Source of the DNA: Roseibium hamelinense
GTDB taxonomy: Bacteria; Pseudomonadota; Alphaproteobacteria; Rhizobiales; Stappiaceae
Direction of reading: 5' to 3'
DNA: 64,000 nucleotides
NCBI RefSeq assembly: GCF_007830545.1
Contig: NZ_VLLF01000005.1
Location: forward strand, 297,298-361,297
Position numbers and translations under genes: made by a program. Shown here in pieces: positions 47,580 through 57,621 of the stretch. Position 1 is the first letter of the stretch. Each line of letters starts with the position of its first letter. The notes under the pieces were generated by a model. The model saw nothing but the letters and a program-made list of their open reading frames with translations. It did no database searches and was not told where the DNA came from.

Positions 47580-48089
47580 ATGGATAATGCGATCACAAAC
47601 CAACCAGCATGCATTTCGATGGATGATCCGTTAAAGGACGGCCGCCAATCTACGGCAGCTTTGAGCATATGGCGTGGTTCAGCGAGAGCGCTTCGTGGTT
47701 TGGGTTTTGCCTGCCTCTCAGAAGTCACGCTTTCATCGGGCCGGAGAGCAGACTTGTTGGCGTTGGGGCCAAAACACGAACTCTGGATTATTGAAGTGAA
47801 GTCTTCGACCGCCGATTTCCGGGCCGACACCAAGTGGCCAGATTATCGGCAGCACTGCGACAAACTCTTTTTTGCCACTCATCCTGACGTTCCAGCAAAT
47901 ATCTTTCCGGAAAATGCAGGTCTCATTGTTTCAGACGGATATGCTGCGGCAATCGTTCGGGATGCGCCAGAACACAGACTAAGCGGAGCAACCCGGAAAG
48001 CGGTAACAATGCGGTTTGCCCGAGCGGCAGCGATGAGATTGCACGATCTTCACGATCCCGAGATCAAAGCACTCTTTGAAACGGGCTAG
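47580..48089 (+). CDS. mmcB: MmcB-family DNA repair protein
   Basis: A 169-residue protein of the MmcB family, named for mitomycin C sensitivity in Caulobacter and with a PD-(D/E)XK nuclease-like fold. The core reads SGRRADLLALGPKHELWIIEVKSSTADFRAD, with the D and E-x-K of the nuclease motif visible, followed by KWPDYRQHCDKLFFAT. The LexA box ends only 9 bp before this ATG and no ribosome-binding site is visible, so the mRNA may be leaderless or translation may start at the ATG at 47619. The photolyase gene follows after 49 bp. Confidence 0.9.
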   Translation: MDNAITNQPACISMDDPLKDGRQSTAALSIWRGSARALRGLGFACLSEVTLSSGRRADLLALGPKHELWIIEVKSSTADFRADTKWPDYRQHCDKLFFATHPDVPANIFPENAGLIVSDGYAAAIVRDAPEHRLSGATRKAVTMRFARAAAMRLHDLHDPEIKALFETG

Positions 48090-48138
48090 CGATCCAGTTG
48101 GCTTTCTTAACGTAAAGTACACATAATCCGTGAGAACG

Positions 48139-49698
48139 ATGCCCGAAACATCCAAGATCCAAGTTGTCTGGTACAAGCGCGATTTGCGCGTCGTAGACCA
48201 TGCCCCTTTGGCGCTGGCTGCTCGGCGAGGGCCAGTCATACCACTTTATGTCTTTGAACCCGATCTTTGGGCTGAGCCTGACGCGTCGGGGCGGCATTTC
48301 AACTTTCTGAAAGAGTGCCTAACAAGCTTACTTGAGGATTTGGGCTCTTTGGGCCAGCCTCTGATCATCAGGACTGGTGAAATCCGACAGGTTCTCAAAG
48401 AGTTTCATGACGAGTTTGGTATAGAAGCTCTGTGGTCTCATGAGGAGACCGGTAACAATTGGACCTATCAACGGGACTTGCGTGTAAATGCATGGTGCCG
48501 AGAACGTGGTGTCGCGTGGCATGAAATTCCGCAGTTTGGTGTGGTGCGGCGTTTGACAAGCAGGGATGGCTGGGCAAAGAGATGGGACAGTTTCATGGCC
48601 CAACCCGCTCATCAGGCGCCGCAGCTGGAGCCCGTTGCGGGCATTGACCTCGGGTGTGCCCCCAATGCAACTAGCATAGCCGTTTCACACGACCATTGTC
48701 CGCATCGTCAGCGGGGCGGCCGCGCTGAAGCCGAAGTGACCTTGCACAGTTTTTTCTACGAACGTGGCAAACCTTATCAAGCAGGCATGGCCACGCCAGT
48801 GTTTGCATTTGACGCATGTTCGAGGATTTCGCCCTATCTGTCGTTTGGCAGCCTCTCTATGCGCGAAGTGGCTCAAGCGACATGGGCCCGGCAACGCGAA
48901 CTCAAACAAACATCAAACGCCGGGAAGACGAAGTGGCGGGCAGCCATGCGTTCTTTTTCTGGGCGTCTGCACTGGCACTGTCATTTCATGCAGAAGCTGG
49001 AAGACGAGCCGCGGCTTGAATATGAGAATTTGCACCACGCGTATGATGACCTACGCCCGAGCGAGCCTGACCAAACCCGCTTGAATGCATGGAAACAGGG
49101 AGAGACTGGCCTTCCGTTTGTTGACGCGTGCATGCGCGCACTGTCCGCAACGGGATGGATGAATTTTCGCATGCGCGCAATGCTTGTCGCAGTTTCCAGC
49201 TATCATCTCTGGCTGGATTGGCGCCAACCAGGACTCCACCTAGCGCGTTTATTCACGGATTATGAACCAGGTATTCATTGGTCCCAAATTCAGATGCAAT
49301 CTGGCACGACAGGCATAAACACAGTGCGCATCTACAATCCAGTCAAGCAGGGTAAGGATCAGGACCCTGAGGGCGAATTTGTGCGCAAATGGGTTCCAGA
49401 ACTCTCGGACATCGAAATGCGTTACCTTCATGAGCCCTGGAAAGCCGACAATGCCGGCCGAATTCTCGGAAAGTCCTATCCTTTTCCCATCGTGGACCAC
49501 TTGACCGCTGCAAAGGAGGCTCGCGAGAAGGTGTGGGGCGTGCGCAAGGGAAGGACCTTTCGGGAAGGCGCAAATTCCATCCAGAAAAAGCACGGCAGCC
49601 GGAAAAGCGGCATTCCGATGCGCGGACAAGAGCGCGGTAGCAGTCGCGCGAAGTCATCGGATACAGCACAAACAGATCTTTTCGGATCAAACTCATGA
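48139..49698 (+). CDS. Photolyase/cryptochrome, FAD-binding
   Basis: A 519-residue cryptochrome/photolyase distinct from the Fe-S type at 17330. The antenna domain opens [21 protein letters not shown]. The FAD domain includes [60 protein letters not shown] and [17 protein letters not shown]. The segment around [12 protein letters not shown] differs from the NNGGWQW motif of classical CPD photolyases, so it may be a cryptochrome-like or variant repair enzyme. ATG 48139 or GTG 48130 are possible starts. Between mmcB and a DUF2256 gene, whose ATG overlaps its TGA. Confidence 0.85.
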   Translation: MPETSKIQVVWYKRDLRVVDHAPLALAARRGPVIPLYVFEPDLWAEPDASGRHFNFLKECLTSLLEDLGSLGQPLIIRTGEIRQVLKEFHDEFGIEALWSHEETGNNWTYQRDLRVNAWCRERGVAWHEIPQFGVVRRLTSRDGWAKRWDSFMAQPAHQAPQLEPVAGIDLGCAPNATSIAVSHDHCPHRQRGGRAEAEVTLHSFFYERGKPYQAGMATPVFAFDACSRISPYLSFGSLSMREVAQATWARQRELKQTSNAGKTKWRAAMRSFSGRLHWHCHFMQKLEDEPRLEYENLHHAYDDLRPSEPDQTRLNAWKQGETGLPFVDACMRALSATGWMNFRMRAMLVAVSSYHLWLDWRQPGLHLARLFTDYEPGIHWSQIQMQSGTTGINTVRIYNPVKQGKDQDPEGEFVRKWVPELSDIEMRYLHEPWKADNAGRILGKSYPFPIVDHLTAAKEAREKVWGVRKGRTFREGANSIQKKHGSRKSGIPMRGQERGSSRAKSSDTAQTDLFGSNS

Positions 49699-49862
49699 AG
49701 ATGAAGCGGAAGGGAGATTTGCCCCAAAAGATCTGCGCCTCATGCGGCAAGCCTTTTTCATGGCGAAAAAAATGGGCTCGCGACTGGGACAATGTCCGAT
49801 ACTGCTCGGAGCGATGCCGCAAATCGAAGAGTGTCAGCCTGTCTAGCGGTGCACAGCCATAA
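49695..49862 (+). CDS. DUF2256 zinc-ribbon-like microprotein (55 aa)
   Basis: A 55-residue basic protein. Two cysteine pairs (CASCGK and CSERCRK) around [18 protein letters not shown] form the DUF2256 pattern, probably binding one metal ion. It starts at the ATGA that also ends the photolyase gene, so translation is coupled. Its last 20 bases overlap the 3' end of otsA on the other strand. Function unknown; this family is often found beside photolyase/cryptochrome genes, which fits its position here. Confidence 0.85.
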   Translation: MKMKRKGDLPQKICASCGKPFSWRKKWARDWDNVRYCSERCRKSKSVSLSSGAQP

Positions 49863-51219
49863 CATCCTTCATGATTGCATTGGACCAAGCAATTGCATCG
49901 TCGCGGCACAAGCGCTCGAACATGGACTGCCACCGATCCCGCCGTTCGTCGAGCGGCATGGTAATCGCACTTTGGATCCCGGCTGCGACTTCTTCCGCAG
50001 AATGCGGATTCACGATAACGGCTTCCTTCATGCCTTCAGCAGCACCAGCAAAACGCGACAGCACGAGGACCCCGGGATCTTCGGCGCGTTGCGCAGCAAT
50101 GTACTCTTTCGCAACCAAATTCATACCGTCACGCAGCGGCGTGACCAGCCCGATCCGGCTCACGCGGTATATTCCAGCAAGCGCCCGTCGCGGAAATGAT
50201 TTGGTGAGGAAGCGGATTGGCGTCCAATCAAGATCAGCAAAGCGACCATTTACGTGGCCTGTCATCTCGTCCAGTTCGCGCCGAATTTCGATATAGGCGT
50301 TAAGTTCGGCTCGTGACGGCGGTGCGATCTGCATAAGAGACAAGCGCCCACGGTTTTCTGGGTAATCTTCTAAAAGGCGTTCATACGCCCTAAATCGCTC
50401 CGGAAGCCCTTTGGAATAGTCGATCCGGTCAACACCGATAATCTGCTGGCGCCCACCCATCAGTTTATCGAGCCGGGTCATATGACGCCGGGCGTCAGGG
50501 GACATGGCAAATTTTGCGAAAGCTTCCGCGTCGATTCCAATTGGGTAGGCACGAGCAATGGTTTCGTGATTGCCAAATCGAACCTTGCCGTCTCCAATAT
50601 CGGTCGCACCAATTTCCTCAATTGCAAACCGACGAAAGTTATCAGCGTCACGCTCTGACTGAAACCCAAGCAGATCGTAGGCCATCATGGCTCGAACAAT
50701 TGAAGCAGCGTTGGGCAGCGCTGCCAGGATTTCTGGTGCAGGAAATGGGATGTGGAGAAAAAATGCCAATGGGTTTCTGACATCCATACTACGAAGGCTC
50801 GCCGCCATTGTCAGGAAGTGATAGTCGTGCACCCAAATGACATCGTCAGGCTCCACGAGCGGTCGCAAGCGGGTCGCGAACCGTTCGTTCACGTATCTGT
50901 ACCCTTGCTCAAATCGACGGTCGAAATCTGCAAGATCAAGCCTGTAGTGCAGGACAGGCCAAAGTGTGCGATTGGCATATCCTGCATAAAAGGCGTCGTA
51001 GTCGGCCTTGGTCATGTCGATCTGGACCATTTGAACCGACTTGGTCTTCTGGCGCTGTAATTGGCCAAAACTGCCTTCTTCGGAGACGTTTCCGCTCCAT
51101 CCGAACCAAATACCACCGGTTTTGGTCAGTGCGTCTACCAACGCGACTGCCAAGCCACCAGCCCGCCCCGTATCTTTAAGTGGTCCAACACGATTAGATA
51201 CGACGACGAGCCGCCCCAT
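49843..51219 (-). CDS. otsA: Trehalose-6-phosphate synthase (OtsA)
   Basis: A 458-residue GT20 enzyme that joins UDP-glucose and glucose-6-phosphate to trehalose-6-phosphate, for osmotic and desiccation protection. It opens [15 protein letters not shown] and shows [39 protein letters not shown] and [20 protein letters not shown], all conserved in OtsA. AAGGAG lies seven bases upstream. It is the last of three same-strand genes otsB, GH15, otsA, with a 31-bp gap to the GH15 gene. Confidence 0.96.
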   Translation of the reverse strand: MGRLVVVSNRVGPLKDTGRAGGLAVALVDALTKTGGIWFGWSGNVSEEGSFGQLQRQKTKSVQMVQIDMTKADYDAFYAGYANRTLWPVLHYRLDLADFDRRFEQGYRYVNERFATRLRPLVEPDDVIWVHDYHFLTMAASLRSMDVRNPLAFFLHIPFPAPEILAALPNAASIVRAMMAYDLLGFQSERDADNFRRFAIEEIGATDIGDGKVRFGNHETIARAYPIGIDAEAFAKFAMSPDARRHMTRLDKLMGGRQQIIGVDRIDYSKGLPERFRAYERLLEDYPENRGRLSLMQIAPPSRAELNAYIEIRRELDEMTGHVNGRFADLDWTPIRFLTKSFPRRALAGIYRVSRIGLVTPLRDGMNLVAKEYIAAQRAEDPGVLVLSRFAGAAEGMKEAVIVNPHSAEEVAAGIQSAITMPLDERRDRWQSMFERLCRDDAIAWSNAIMKDVMAVHR

Positions 51220-51250
51220 TTATTTCTCCTTAGATTTCAAAACCGACAGG

Positions 51251-53068
51251 TTAGGTGACTGTGTCCCATCCCGCACTTAATCGAACAGCACCGTTTATAA
51301 TTCCGACCATTGAATAGGTCTGCGGGAAGTTGCCCCACAGTTCTCCGGTCGCAGGGGTCGTATCTTCTGACAAGAGCCCGACATGGTTCCGGCAAGACAG
51401 CATTGTTTCGTAAATATCGCGCGCTTCTTCTTTCCTCCCGATCCGGGCTAGTGCGTCAATGTACCAGAAAGTACAGATATTGAAGGCGTTTTCGGGCGCG
51501 CCAAAATCGTCGGCAGCGTGGTAGCGGAACAGATGGTTTCCACGACGAAGGCTCGCACCAATCTTGTCAACCGTCGCAATAAACCGCGGATCGTTTGCAG
51601 GCAGAAATCCGACCTCCGCCATCAACAAAAGGCTGGCATCAAGGTCGGCTCCCTCGAAACTTTCAACAAATGCGCCTACGTCTTCGTTCCAGCCCCGCTT
51701 GCAGATCACCGAGTGAATTTCGCTTGCCCGTTCTTGCCAATAGTCTGCCCGGTCCTGCAGGCCAAACTGCTTGGCGATTTTGGCAAGCCTGTCGCACGCA
51801 GCCCAGCACATCAACGACGACGAAGTGTGAACGCGGGCGCGGGTTCGAAGTTCCCACATCCCTGCATCCGGTTGATCGTGCATGGCATAAGCCCGCTCGC
51901 CAACCTGCTCAAGCCGCTTGAAGTCCTCAAGACCCGGTTGATGCAGCAGGCGCCTGTCGAAATAGGCCTGCGCAGCGCCTAAAACAATATTGCCATACAC
52001 ATCGTGCTGAAAGTGTTCATAGGCCTGGTTCCCAACCCGGACAGGACCATTGCCGCGATAACCTGGTAAATCAACGATCTCTTCGACGAGCTTTTCTTCC
52101 ATACCAATGCCGAACAGCGGCTGTACATGCCCACCGTCCGTGATCGCCGCTATGTTGTTCAGGTAGCGGAGATAATTCTCCATAGTCTCCATCTCAGAGA
52201 GGGAATTTAGAGCGCGGATAACAAAAAACGCATCACGCAGCCAGCAATAGCGGTAGTCCCAGTTGCGCTCGGTCTTGTCGGCCTCCGGTACAGATGTCGT
52301 CGCCGCAGCTATAATCGCGCCGGTTTCTTCATAGGTGCACAGTTTAAGAGTGATCGCCGCCCGGATCACAGCCTCCTGATATTCTAGGGGCAGTGACAAC
52401 CGACGGGTCCAGTGCCGCCAATAGGTTTCCGTATTTTCTTCGAAGTCACGGCAAACACGTTCTGGATGGTCTGTCAGTGATTCATCCGGACCTATGTAAA
52501 AAGACAACGAGCCATCGAGGAGAAATGGTGTTTCGTTGCGCACAAAGGTGACCGATGCATTGGTGGTCATGCGCAGTGCCATACCATTGCCCACCCAACG
52601 GACATGGTTAGATCCAAACGTCATGTCCGGAACCCGCTGGCCCCAAGCGAACCGCGGCCGACACCGAACCCTGATCCGGGGGTGCCCGGACAAAGGCCGG
52701 ACCCGGCGCACAATGCCATTCGGGCGGAACATGCGTCCCTTTGTCGTGAACCGCGGAGCGAAGTCCGTGATCTCGATCGCATTGCCCTGGCCATCGAACA
52801 CCCGTGTTTTCACAATCGCCGTGTTTTGAACGTATTCCTGTTCAGACCGGACAGCGCCGTTTAGCTCAATCGCAAAAGCGCCATCGCCTTCCTCACCGTT
52901 TGTGCCGAGCAAGGCATGGAACACAGGATCACCGTCAAACCGTGGCAGGCAACACCATTGGATTGCCCCCATTTTGTCGATTAAGCCTGCGATCGAACAA
53001 TTGCCGATCATTGCAAGGTCCAGCGACTGCTGCTGAGAAATTGGCGATGTCCAACCCATATGAAACAT
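51251..53068 (-). CDS. GH15-family glycoside hydrolase (glucoamylase/trehalase-like)
   Basis: A 605-residue GH15 protein. The N-terminal beta-sandwich region has DLAMIGNCSIAGLIDKMGAIQWCCLPRFDGDPVF, typical of the bacterial trehalase/glucoamylase-like subgroup. The (alpha/alpha)6 barrel has NWDYRYCWLRDAFF and MWELRTRARVHTSSSLMCW, with the catalytic acids in these and the later GLLSEDTTPATGELWGNFPQTYS. Being between otsB and otsA, it probably acts on trehalose or a related alpha-glucan. I start at 53068 (GGAG before), since longer starts run into otsB. Confidence 0.88.
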   Translation of the reverse strand: MFHMGWTSPISQQQSLDLAMIGNCSIAGLIDKMGAIQWCCLPRFDGDPVFHALLGTNGEEGDGAFAIELNGAVRSEQEYVQNTAIVKTRVFDGQGNAIEITDFAPRFTTKGRMFRPNGIVRRVRPLSGHPRIRVRCRPRFAWGQRVPDMTFGSNHVRWVGNGMALRMTTNASVTFVRNETPFLLDGSLSFYIGPDESLTDHPERVCRDFEENTETYWRHWTRRLSLPLEYQEAVIRAAITLKLCTYEETGAIIAAATTSVPEADKTERNWDYRYCWLRDAFFVIRALNSLSEMETMENYLRYLNNIAAITDGGHVQPLFGIGMEEKLVEEIVDLPGYRGNGPVRVGNQAYEHFQHDVYGNIVLGAAQAYFDRRLLHQPGLEDFKRLEQVGERAYAMHDQPDAGMWELRTRARVHTSSSLMCWAACDRLAKIAKQFGLQDRADYWQERASEIHSVICKRGWNEDVGAFVESFEGADLDASLLLMAEVGFLPANDPRFIATVDKIGASLRRGNHLFRYHAADDFGAPENAFNICTFWYIDALARIGRKEEARDIYETMLSCRNHVGLLSEDTTPATGELWGNFPQTYSMVGIINGAVRLSAGWDTVT

Positions 53069-53088
53069 TTTCTCCGAAGGGTGAGTGA

Positions 53089-53805
53089 TTACTTTTTTGC
53101 CAGCCATTCGTATACGGCGGCAACATCTTGTAGGCGATACCGGGCGCACGTCGGGCCAGCACCAACCTTGATGCCATAGCCCCCTGCTTGCTCAGCAGCG
53201 GCCATGCCATCTTCATCTGTGACGTCGTCGCCAACAAATATCGGTGTTTTTCCCCTGAACGGCAGGATTTTCATGAAATCCTGCACCGCTTTTCCTTTGT
53301 CTCGCGCCTTTGGCTTGGCCTCGACAACCATTTTACCTTCAACAAGATGGAGGGCCGGGAATTTCTTAACGAGCTGCCCCATCAGAGCCCTAACGTCCGG
53401 CTCCCGAACCGGGGCGGCGCGATAGTGCACCGCAAAAGCAGCATCCTTGTCTTCCAGCAAAATGTCTTCCCCGATCAAGCCGGAGCTCAGCACTAGCTCC
53501 TTCAGCTTAAGAAGACCGATATCGGGTGTATCACGTTCAACAATTCCCTCTTGCTCCCACCGGTGCTGCAAACCGTGGAGTCCGGCGGCCGGAAACTTGC
53601 AGGGCGCGAGAAACGCATCGATTTCATCGATCGGACGGCCGGAAACAATAGCGACGGCGCCTTCCAACTGGTCCAGCCAGTTTCGCAAAACGACAGGTGT
53701 TCCCGCAGGCACCGCAACATCTTCTGGCCTAGGAGCAAGCTCCACGAGCGTTCCATCAAAATCCAGAAACAACGCGATATTGGTAGAAAGCGGCGGAACA
53801 CCCAT
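53089..53805 (-). CDS. otsB: Trehalose-6-phosphate phosphatase (OtsB)
   Basis: A 238-residue HAD-family phosphatase that removes phosphate from trehalose-6-phosphate. HAD motif I is LFLDFDGTLVELAPRPE, motif II includes AIVSGRPIDEID, and the late motif is FVGDDVTDEDGMAAAE, with the catalytic aspartates in place. AVHYRAAP is also typical of OtsB. It is the first gene of the otsB-GH15-otsA group, which thus encodes both steps of trehalose synthesis and a possible breakdown step. Confidence 0.95.
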   Translation of the reverse strand: MGVPPLSTNIALFLDFDGTLVELAPRPEDVAVPAGTPVVLRNWLDQLEGAVAIVSGRPIDEIDAFLAPCKFPAAGLHGLQHRWEQEGIVERDTPDIGLLKLKELVLSSGLIGEDILLEDKDAAFAVHYRAAPVREPDVRALMGQLVKKFPALHLVEGKMVVEAKPKARDKGKAVQDFMKILPFRGKTPIFVGDDVTDEDGMAAAEQAGGYGIKVGAGPTCARYRLQDVAAVYEWLAKK

Positions 53806-53983
53806 GTTTTCGATCTTCTTGACAGCACGCCACGAAATTTTCTGAGTCCAAACTTATTGAGAACCCGATATCAAGAAAAAATTTAGCCCTCAAAAAAAAT
53901 AGTTCGGGAAACTGAAAAGCAGAAATCAATCAGGTATTTTCCCGGAGGCGTCCGCATTGGCACCGATAAGATTTAACAGTTTG

Positions 53984-55435
53984 TCAGAAACCCGTTTCCT
54001 TTAAAGCGGGATATAAACGACGCCACCGCCCGTAAGCATCTTGGTAGTGCGCACTGAGCGCGCGATCAGGCTCAATTGTTCGCGATGTATTAGGGGGAGA
54101 AAATACCTCGGCCAAACTGGCGCCAGAAGCCGCCATTGCAAGACGTGCAGCTCCAAGTGCAGCACCAAGATTTACACCAGAAAGAACGTGAATTGGAATA
54201 CCCATTGCATTCGCGATAATTCTGACCCAGCCGATTGATCTGGAGCCCCCGCCGACGGCAACAAGCTGGTCTACCTGCGTTCCAGCCCGTTTGAGAGCTT
54301 CAAGGCAATCCTTGAGAGCAAAAGCAACACCGTCCATAACCGCGTGAACAAGCTCCGTTTCTGTGCTGTCATGCGATAGGCCCAAAAAACCCGCGCGAAT
54401 ATCGACATCATTGTGAGGTGTTCGTTCACCTGCAAGATACGGAAGGAACATGCTTCTAGCCGGATTGGATATCAAACCGACTTCATCTGCCAGATCACTT
54501 GCGCTGCGCCTCAATACTCCGGCGAGCCAATTCAGGCTGTCCGCTGCAGACAGCACGACGCCCATTTGATGCCAGGTTTCAGGCAGTGCGTGACAGAACG
54601 CGTGTACACCGCCGCTGACATTTGGAGAAAAACGGTCATTGGCAACAAAAACAACGCCCGAAGTCCCCAAAGACACAAACCCCTGCCCGTCCTGTGCAGC
54701 ACCTATACCGCAAGCCGCAGCTGCGTTGTCACTGGCCCCTCCGGCCACTATCGGCGCGGACCGAAAGCCCCATTCTTGGCAGAGATCCGGCCTCAAGCGT
54801 CCTGTCTCGTCAGTTCCTTCCGCCAACTCGGGCATGTGTTCCGCAGTCAATCCTGTGGCTTCCAGCAAGCTGTTGCACCAGGCCCGCTTTTTGATGTCCA
54901 GCCAAAGCGTTCCCGAGCTGTCAGACATATCACTGGCATATTCCCCAGTCAGTTTAAACCGAACGTAGTCTTTTGGCAGAAGGACCTTTTTGATCTTTTC
55001 GAAAACAAGGGGCTCATTCTCGCGAACCCATTGCAACTTTGGCGCAGTGAACCCCGGCATAAGACGATTTCCGCCTATTGAATTAAAGCCAGGTTCTGCG
55101 AGTTCGAGCGCTTTCGCTTGAGAAGCGGAACGTCCGTCATTCCAAAGGATGCATGGCCGAAGCGACTTGCCATCTGCGCCGATCAGGGTGGCGCCGTGCA
55201 TTTGCCCAGACAATCCAATCGCCTTGACTGCGGCCAGTTCCTTTGGATGGTTTTTTTTCAGGGCATCAAACGCGGTGCAGACTGCGTGCCACCAGTCCTC
55301 AGGGTCTTGTTCGGACCAACCCGGTGCGGGTCTATCAATTGAAAGGGAAATACTGTGCGCGGCCACGGGTACTTGCTCGTGATTGATCAGAAGGACTTTG
55401 ATCGAACTGGTCCCCATGTCTATTCCAACAAACAT
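53984..55435 (-). CDS. xylB: Xylulokinase (FGGY family)
   Basis: A 483-residue sugar kinase that phosphorylates D-xylulose. The N-terminal phosphate loop is MFVGIDMGTSSIKVLLIN. ISLSGQMHGATLIGADGK, with its catalytic-region GQMHG, and the C-terminal LVAVGGGSRSIGWVRIIANAMG are diagnostic for XylB. I start at 55435, seven bases after GGAG; the longer frame is unconserved. It diverges from a ROK repressor, the usual XylR-type arrangement for xylose genes. No xylose isomerase or transporter is in the window. Confidence 0.92.
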   Translation of the reverse strand: MFVGIDMGTSSIKVLLINHEQVPVAAHSISLSIDRPAPGWSEQDPEDWWHAVCTAFDALKKNHPKELAAVKAIGLSGQMHGATLIGADGKSLRPCILWNDGRSASQAKALELAEPGFNSIGGNRLMPGFTAPKLQWVRENEPLVFEKIKKVLLPKDYVRFKLTGEYASDMSDSSGTLWLDIKKRAWCNSLLEATGLTAEHMPELAEGTDETGRLRPDLCQEWGFRSAPIVAGGASDNAAAACGIGAAQDGQGFVSLGTSGVVFVANDRFSPNVSGGVHAFCHALPETWHQMGVVLSAADSLNWLAGVLRRSASDLADEVGLISNPARSMFLPYLAGERTPHNDVDIRAGFLGLSHDSTETELVHAVMDGVAFALKDCLEALKRAGTQVDQLVAVGGGSRSIGWVRIIANAMGIPIHVLSGVNLGAALGAARLAMAASGASLAEVFSPPNTSRTIEPDRALSAHYQDAYGRWRRLYPALKETGF

Positions 55436-55622
55436 ATTCCACTCCAAGAATCGGCCCCCGCCGGTCAAACGCGGCTCAGGAACCGTACCGGTTGCCCGTC
55501 CCTTTCAACAGTGCGAGCATAGAAGACACAAAAATCGGGTGAACAGCCATCAAAGAAGCTTTGCCATTGCCCAACGCCCGAACAAATTAGGGGGAGGACG
55601 CTGACGTGGCGTATGACGGTAT

Positions 55623-56885
55623 ATGAGGGGGCGCGGAAGTCAGGACCGGGTTCGTGAACAAAACCGCGCCGGTATTTTACGAGCGCTTCGGCGCAACACC
55701 TCAGCGGCACGTGTAGACATTTGCCGTCAGACTGGACTAAGCCCAGCAACTGTCACTGCCATCACCTCCGAACTTCTCCATCAAGGTCTTATTATCGGCA
55801 GTGATGAAGATCTCCCGGGCGAGCAAAACACACGCGGGCGTCCGCGGGCGTTGCTGTCCATAAACCCAGATTTTGGCTCTTTCCTACTTGCACGCATTTT
55901 ACCCGACAGCTTTGGCTTGGCTCTGGTCGATTTTGCCGGCAATACCAAAGCGAGTAAGGTCGAGAAATTCTTGCTGCATGATGTCAAACGGCTTGGATTC
56001 CTAAATTACTTTACCGCCAAGATTTCAAGTTTTCTTGCCCATTCGGACCATCCAGCAGACCTCATTCGGGAAATCAATGTTGCCTTCCCAGGGGTAGTCC
56101 AAACCGACGAGGGGGTTGTATCCTGGAGCCCGTTTTCACCCGATCAAGCTCTGCCCGTGTCAAAAACCCTACAAGAACGTTTCGGTTGTCCAAGTTTTGT
56201 TTCCAACGACACCAACATGGTTGCTGCAGCTCTGCACTGGAAGGAGCCTGAAAAGTACCGTCAGAATTTTGCAGTGGTTTTATTGGACAAAGGACTCGGC
56301 ATGGCCTTGTTCTTGGACGGTAAACTCTACAGCGGCGCCAATGGCATGGCCGGTGAGCTAGGGCATTGCTGCCATATTCCGGAGGGAGCACTTTGCCGCT
56401 GCGGGCGCCAAGGATGTCTGGAAGCCTATCTAGGAAGTTATGCGCTTTTCCGTCAGGCGTCAAACCTGCCTCAAAACACGCTGCCCCAAGATATTGTAGA
56501 ACCGGATGGCTTTGTTGAGAGTCTGATCAGGCAAGCGGAAACCGGTCATCCGGAGACATTGTCTCTGTTTGAGCGCGCGGGCGTGAATCTCGGAATTGGC
56601 ATCGGCAGGCTAAAAGCCATTCTTGATCCTGATGCCTTCGTCGTAACCGGCACTTCTGCTCAAGCGATGCCTTTCATGAAAGGTGGCATTGAAAAGGCCC
56701 TCGCCCAAACTTTACCGCCAGGCCTGAACCAATCGCTCGTTGTGGATGTTCTACCCTGGGATACAGACTACGTGTTTAAGGGGCTTCTTGCTTCTACGAT
56801 AGAGAGGCTAGACTATAGCAAGATGTCCTTCTCATTGGCACGCTCGACCATTCGCAATCAGGGTCTTAAGGAAAATGCGAGCTAA
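55623..56885 (+). CDS. ROK-family transcriptional regulator (XylR/NagC type)
   Basis: A 420-residue repressor with an N-terminal winged HTH (NRAGILRALRRNTSAARVDICRQTGLSPATVT) and a ROK sugar-kinase-like effector domain. The ROK zinc motif CRCGRQGCLEAYLG is intact. Being divergent from xylB, it probably represses xylose use. Its ATG has no close ribosome-binding site. Instead, a GGGGAGG box 25 bp upstream serves a seven-codon frame (GTG 55606 to TGA 55626) that ends on this ATG (ATGA), so coupling is possible. Confidence 0.88.
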   Translation: MRGRGSQDRVREQNRAGILRALRRNTSAARVDICRQTGLSPATVTAITSELLHQGLIIGSDEDLPGEQNTRGRPRALLSINPDFGSFLLARILPDSFGLALVDFAGNTKASKVEKFLLHDVKRLGFLNYFTAKISSFLAHSDHPADLIREINVAFPGVVQTDEGVVSWSPFSPDQALPVSKTLQERFGCPSFVSNDTNMVAAALHWKEPEKYRQNFAVVLLDKGLGMALFLDGKLYSGANGMAGELGHCCHIPEGALCRCGRQGCLEAYLGSYALFRQASNLPQNTLPQDIVEPDGFVESLIRQAETGHPETLSLFERAGVNLGIGIGRLKAILDPDAFVVTGTSAQAMPFMKGGIEKALAQTLPPGLNQSLVVDVLPWDTDYVFKGLLASTIERLDYSKMSFSLARSTIRNQGLKENAS

Positions 56886-56932
56886 AGGGATTCGCGCATG
56901 TACGGCAGGAAGCGCATGAGGGATTCGGGCTG

Positions 56933-57391
56933 ATGACATGGTTATTTTCACACACGCATGCTGACGAGCCAGCCGTCAAAATTCCGGAGATTGGCCTTGA
57001 GATGCGGGTCCGCCTGGATCCTGCATGGAATGACGGTCAAATGACAATCATCGAAACCAACAATGCGCCGGGGTTTGGTCCACCGCTGCATCGTCATCGT
57101 GAAACCGAGATATTTCACGTCCTGAATGGCGCCTATCTCTACGAGGTTGATGGCCGGCGATTTACCGCACGTACGGGAGACGTTGTGACCATTCCAGGAG
57201 GCTGTGCGCATGCGTTTCGTAATGAAACCGATGCGATCGCGAGCCAGCTGGTGATCATTTGTCCCGGCCTCGACGCGACCGGCTTTTTCACGGGGCTGGC
57301 CGATGTCATGAAAGGTGGCCACTTGGATAAAAAGACGCTGAATTCATTCAGCAAGAAATGGCAAATCGAGTTTCTTGGTCCACCGATTTAA
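56933..57391 (+). CDS. Cupin-domain protein
   Basis: A 152-residue single-domain cupin. Metal-binding motif 1 reads PPLHRHRETEIFHVLNG (G-x5-H-x-H-x3-E type) and motif 2 PGGCAHAFRN, with its metal-binding histidine, so it can hold one metal ion. The C-terminal tail (GFFTGLADVMKGGHLD) is hydrophobic and helical. It lies 47 bp after the ROK regulator on the same strand. Function not identifiable; small cupins act as isomerases, dioxygenases or sensors. Confidence 0.85.
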   Translation: MTWLFSHTHADEPAVKIPEIGLEMRVRLDPAWNDGQMTIIETNNAPGFGPPLHRHRETEIFHVLNGAYLYEVDGRRFTARTGDVVTIPGGCAHAFRNETDAIASQLVIICPGLDATGFFTGLADVMKGGHLDKKTLNSFSKKWQIEFLGPPI

Positions 57392-57621
57392 ACAAATGTG
57401 CTCATTTATGACAGCTGCCTACATTTTAATCTGGCGCGTCCATGGCCCTAACGTATTGGCGATAAATATCAATATAATATGAGTTTTTTTATCCGATTTT
57501 CTCGGGCTGGAAAAATATTTGACTAATTGTTCAAATTTTTTTCCAATGAGACCCGGCAGCTTCTTCACCAAAGGAAAGAAGTACCAACAAAAAAGATCGC
57601 CAGTCCTTCCGGAGGTCACCA

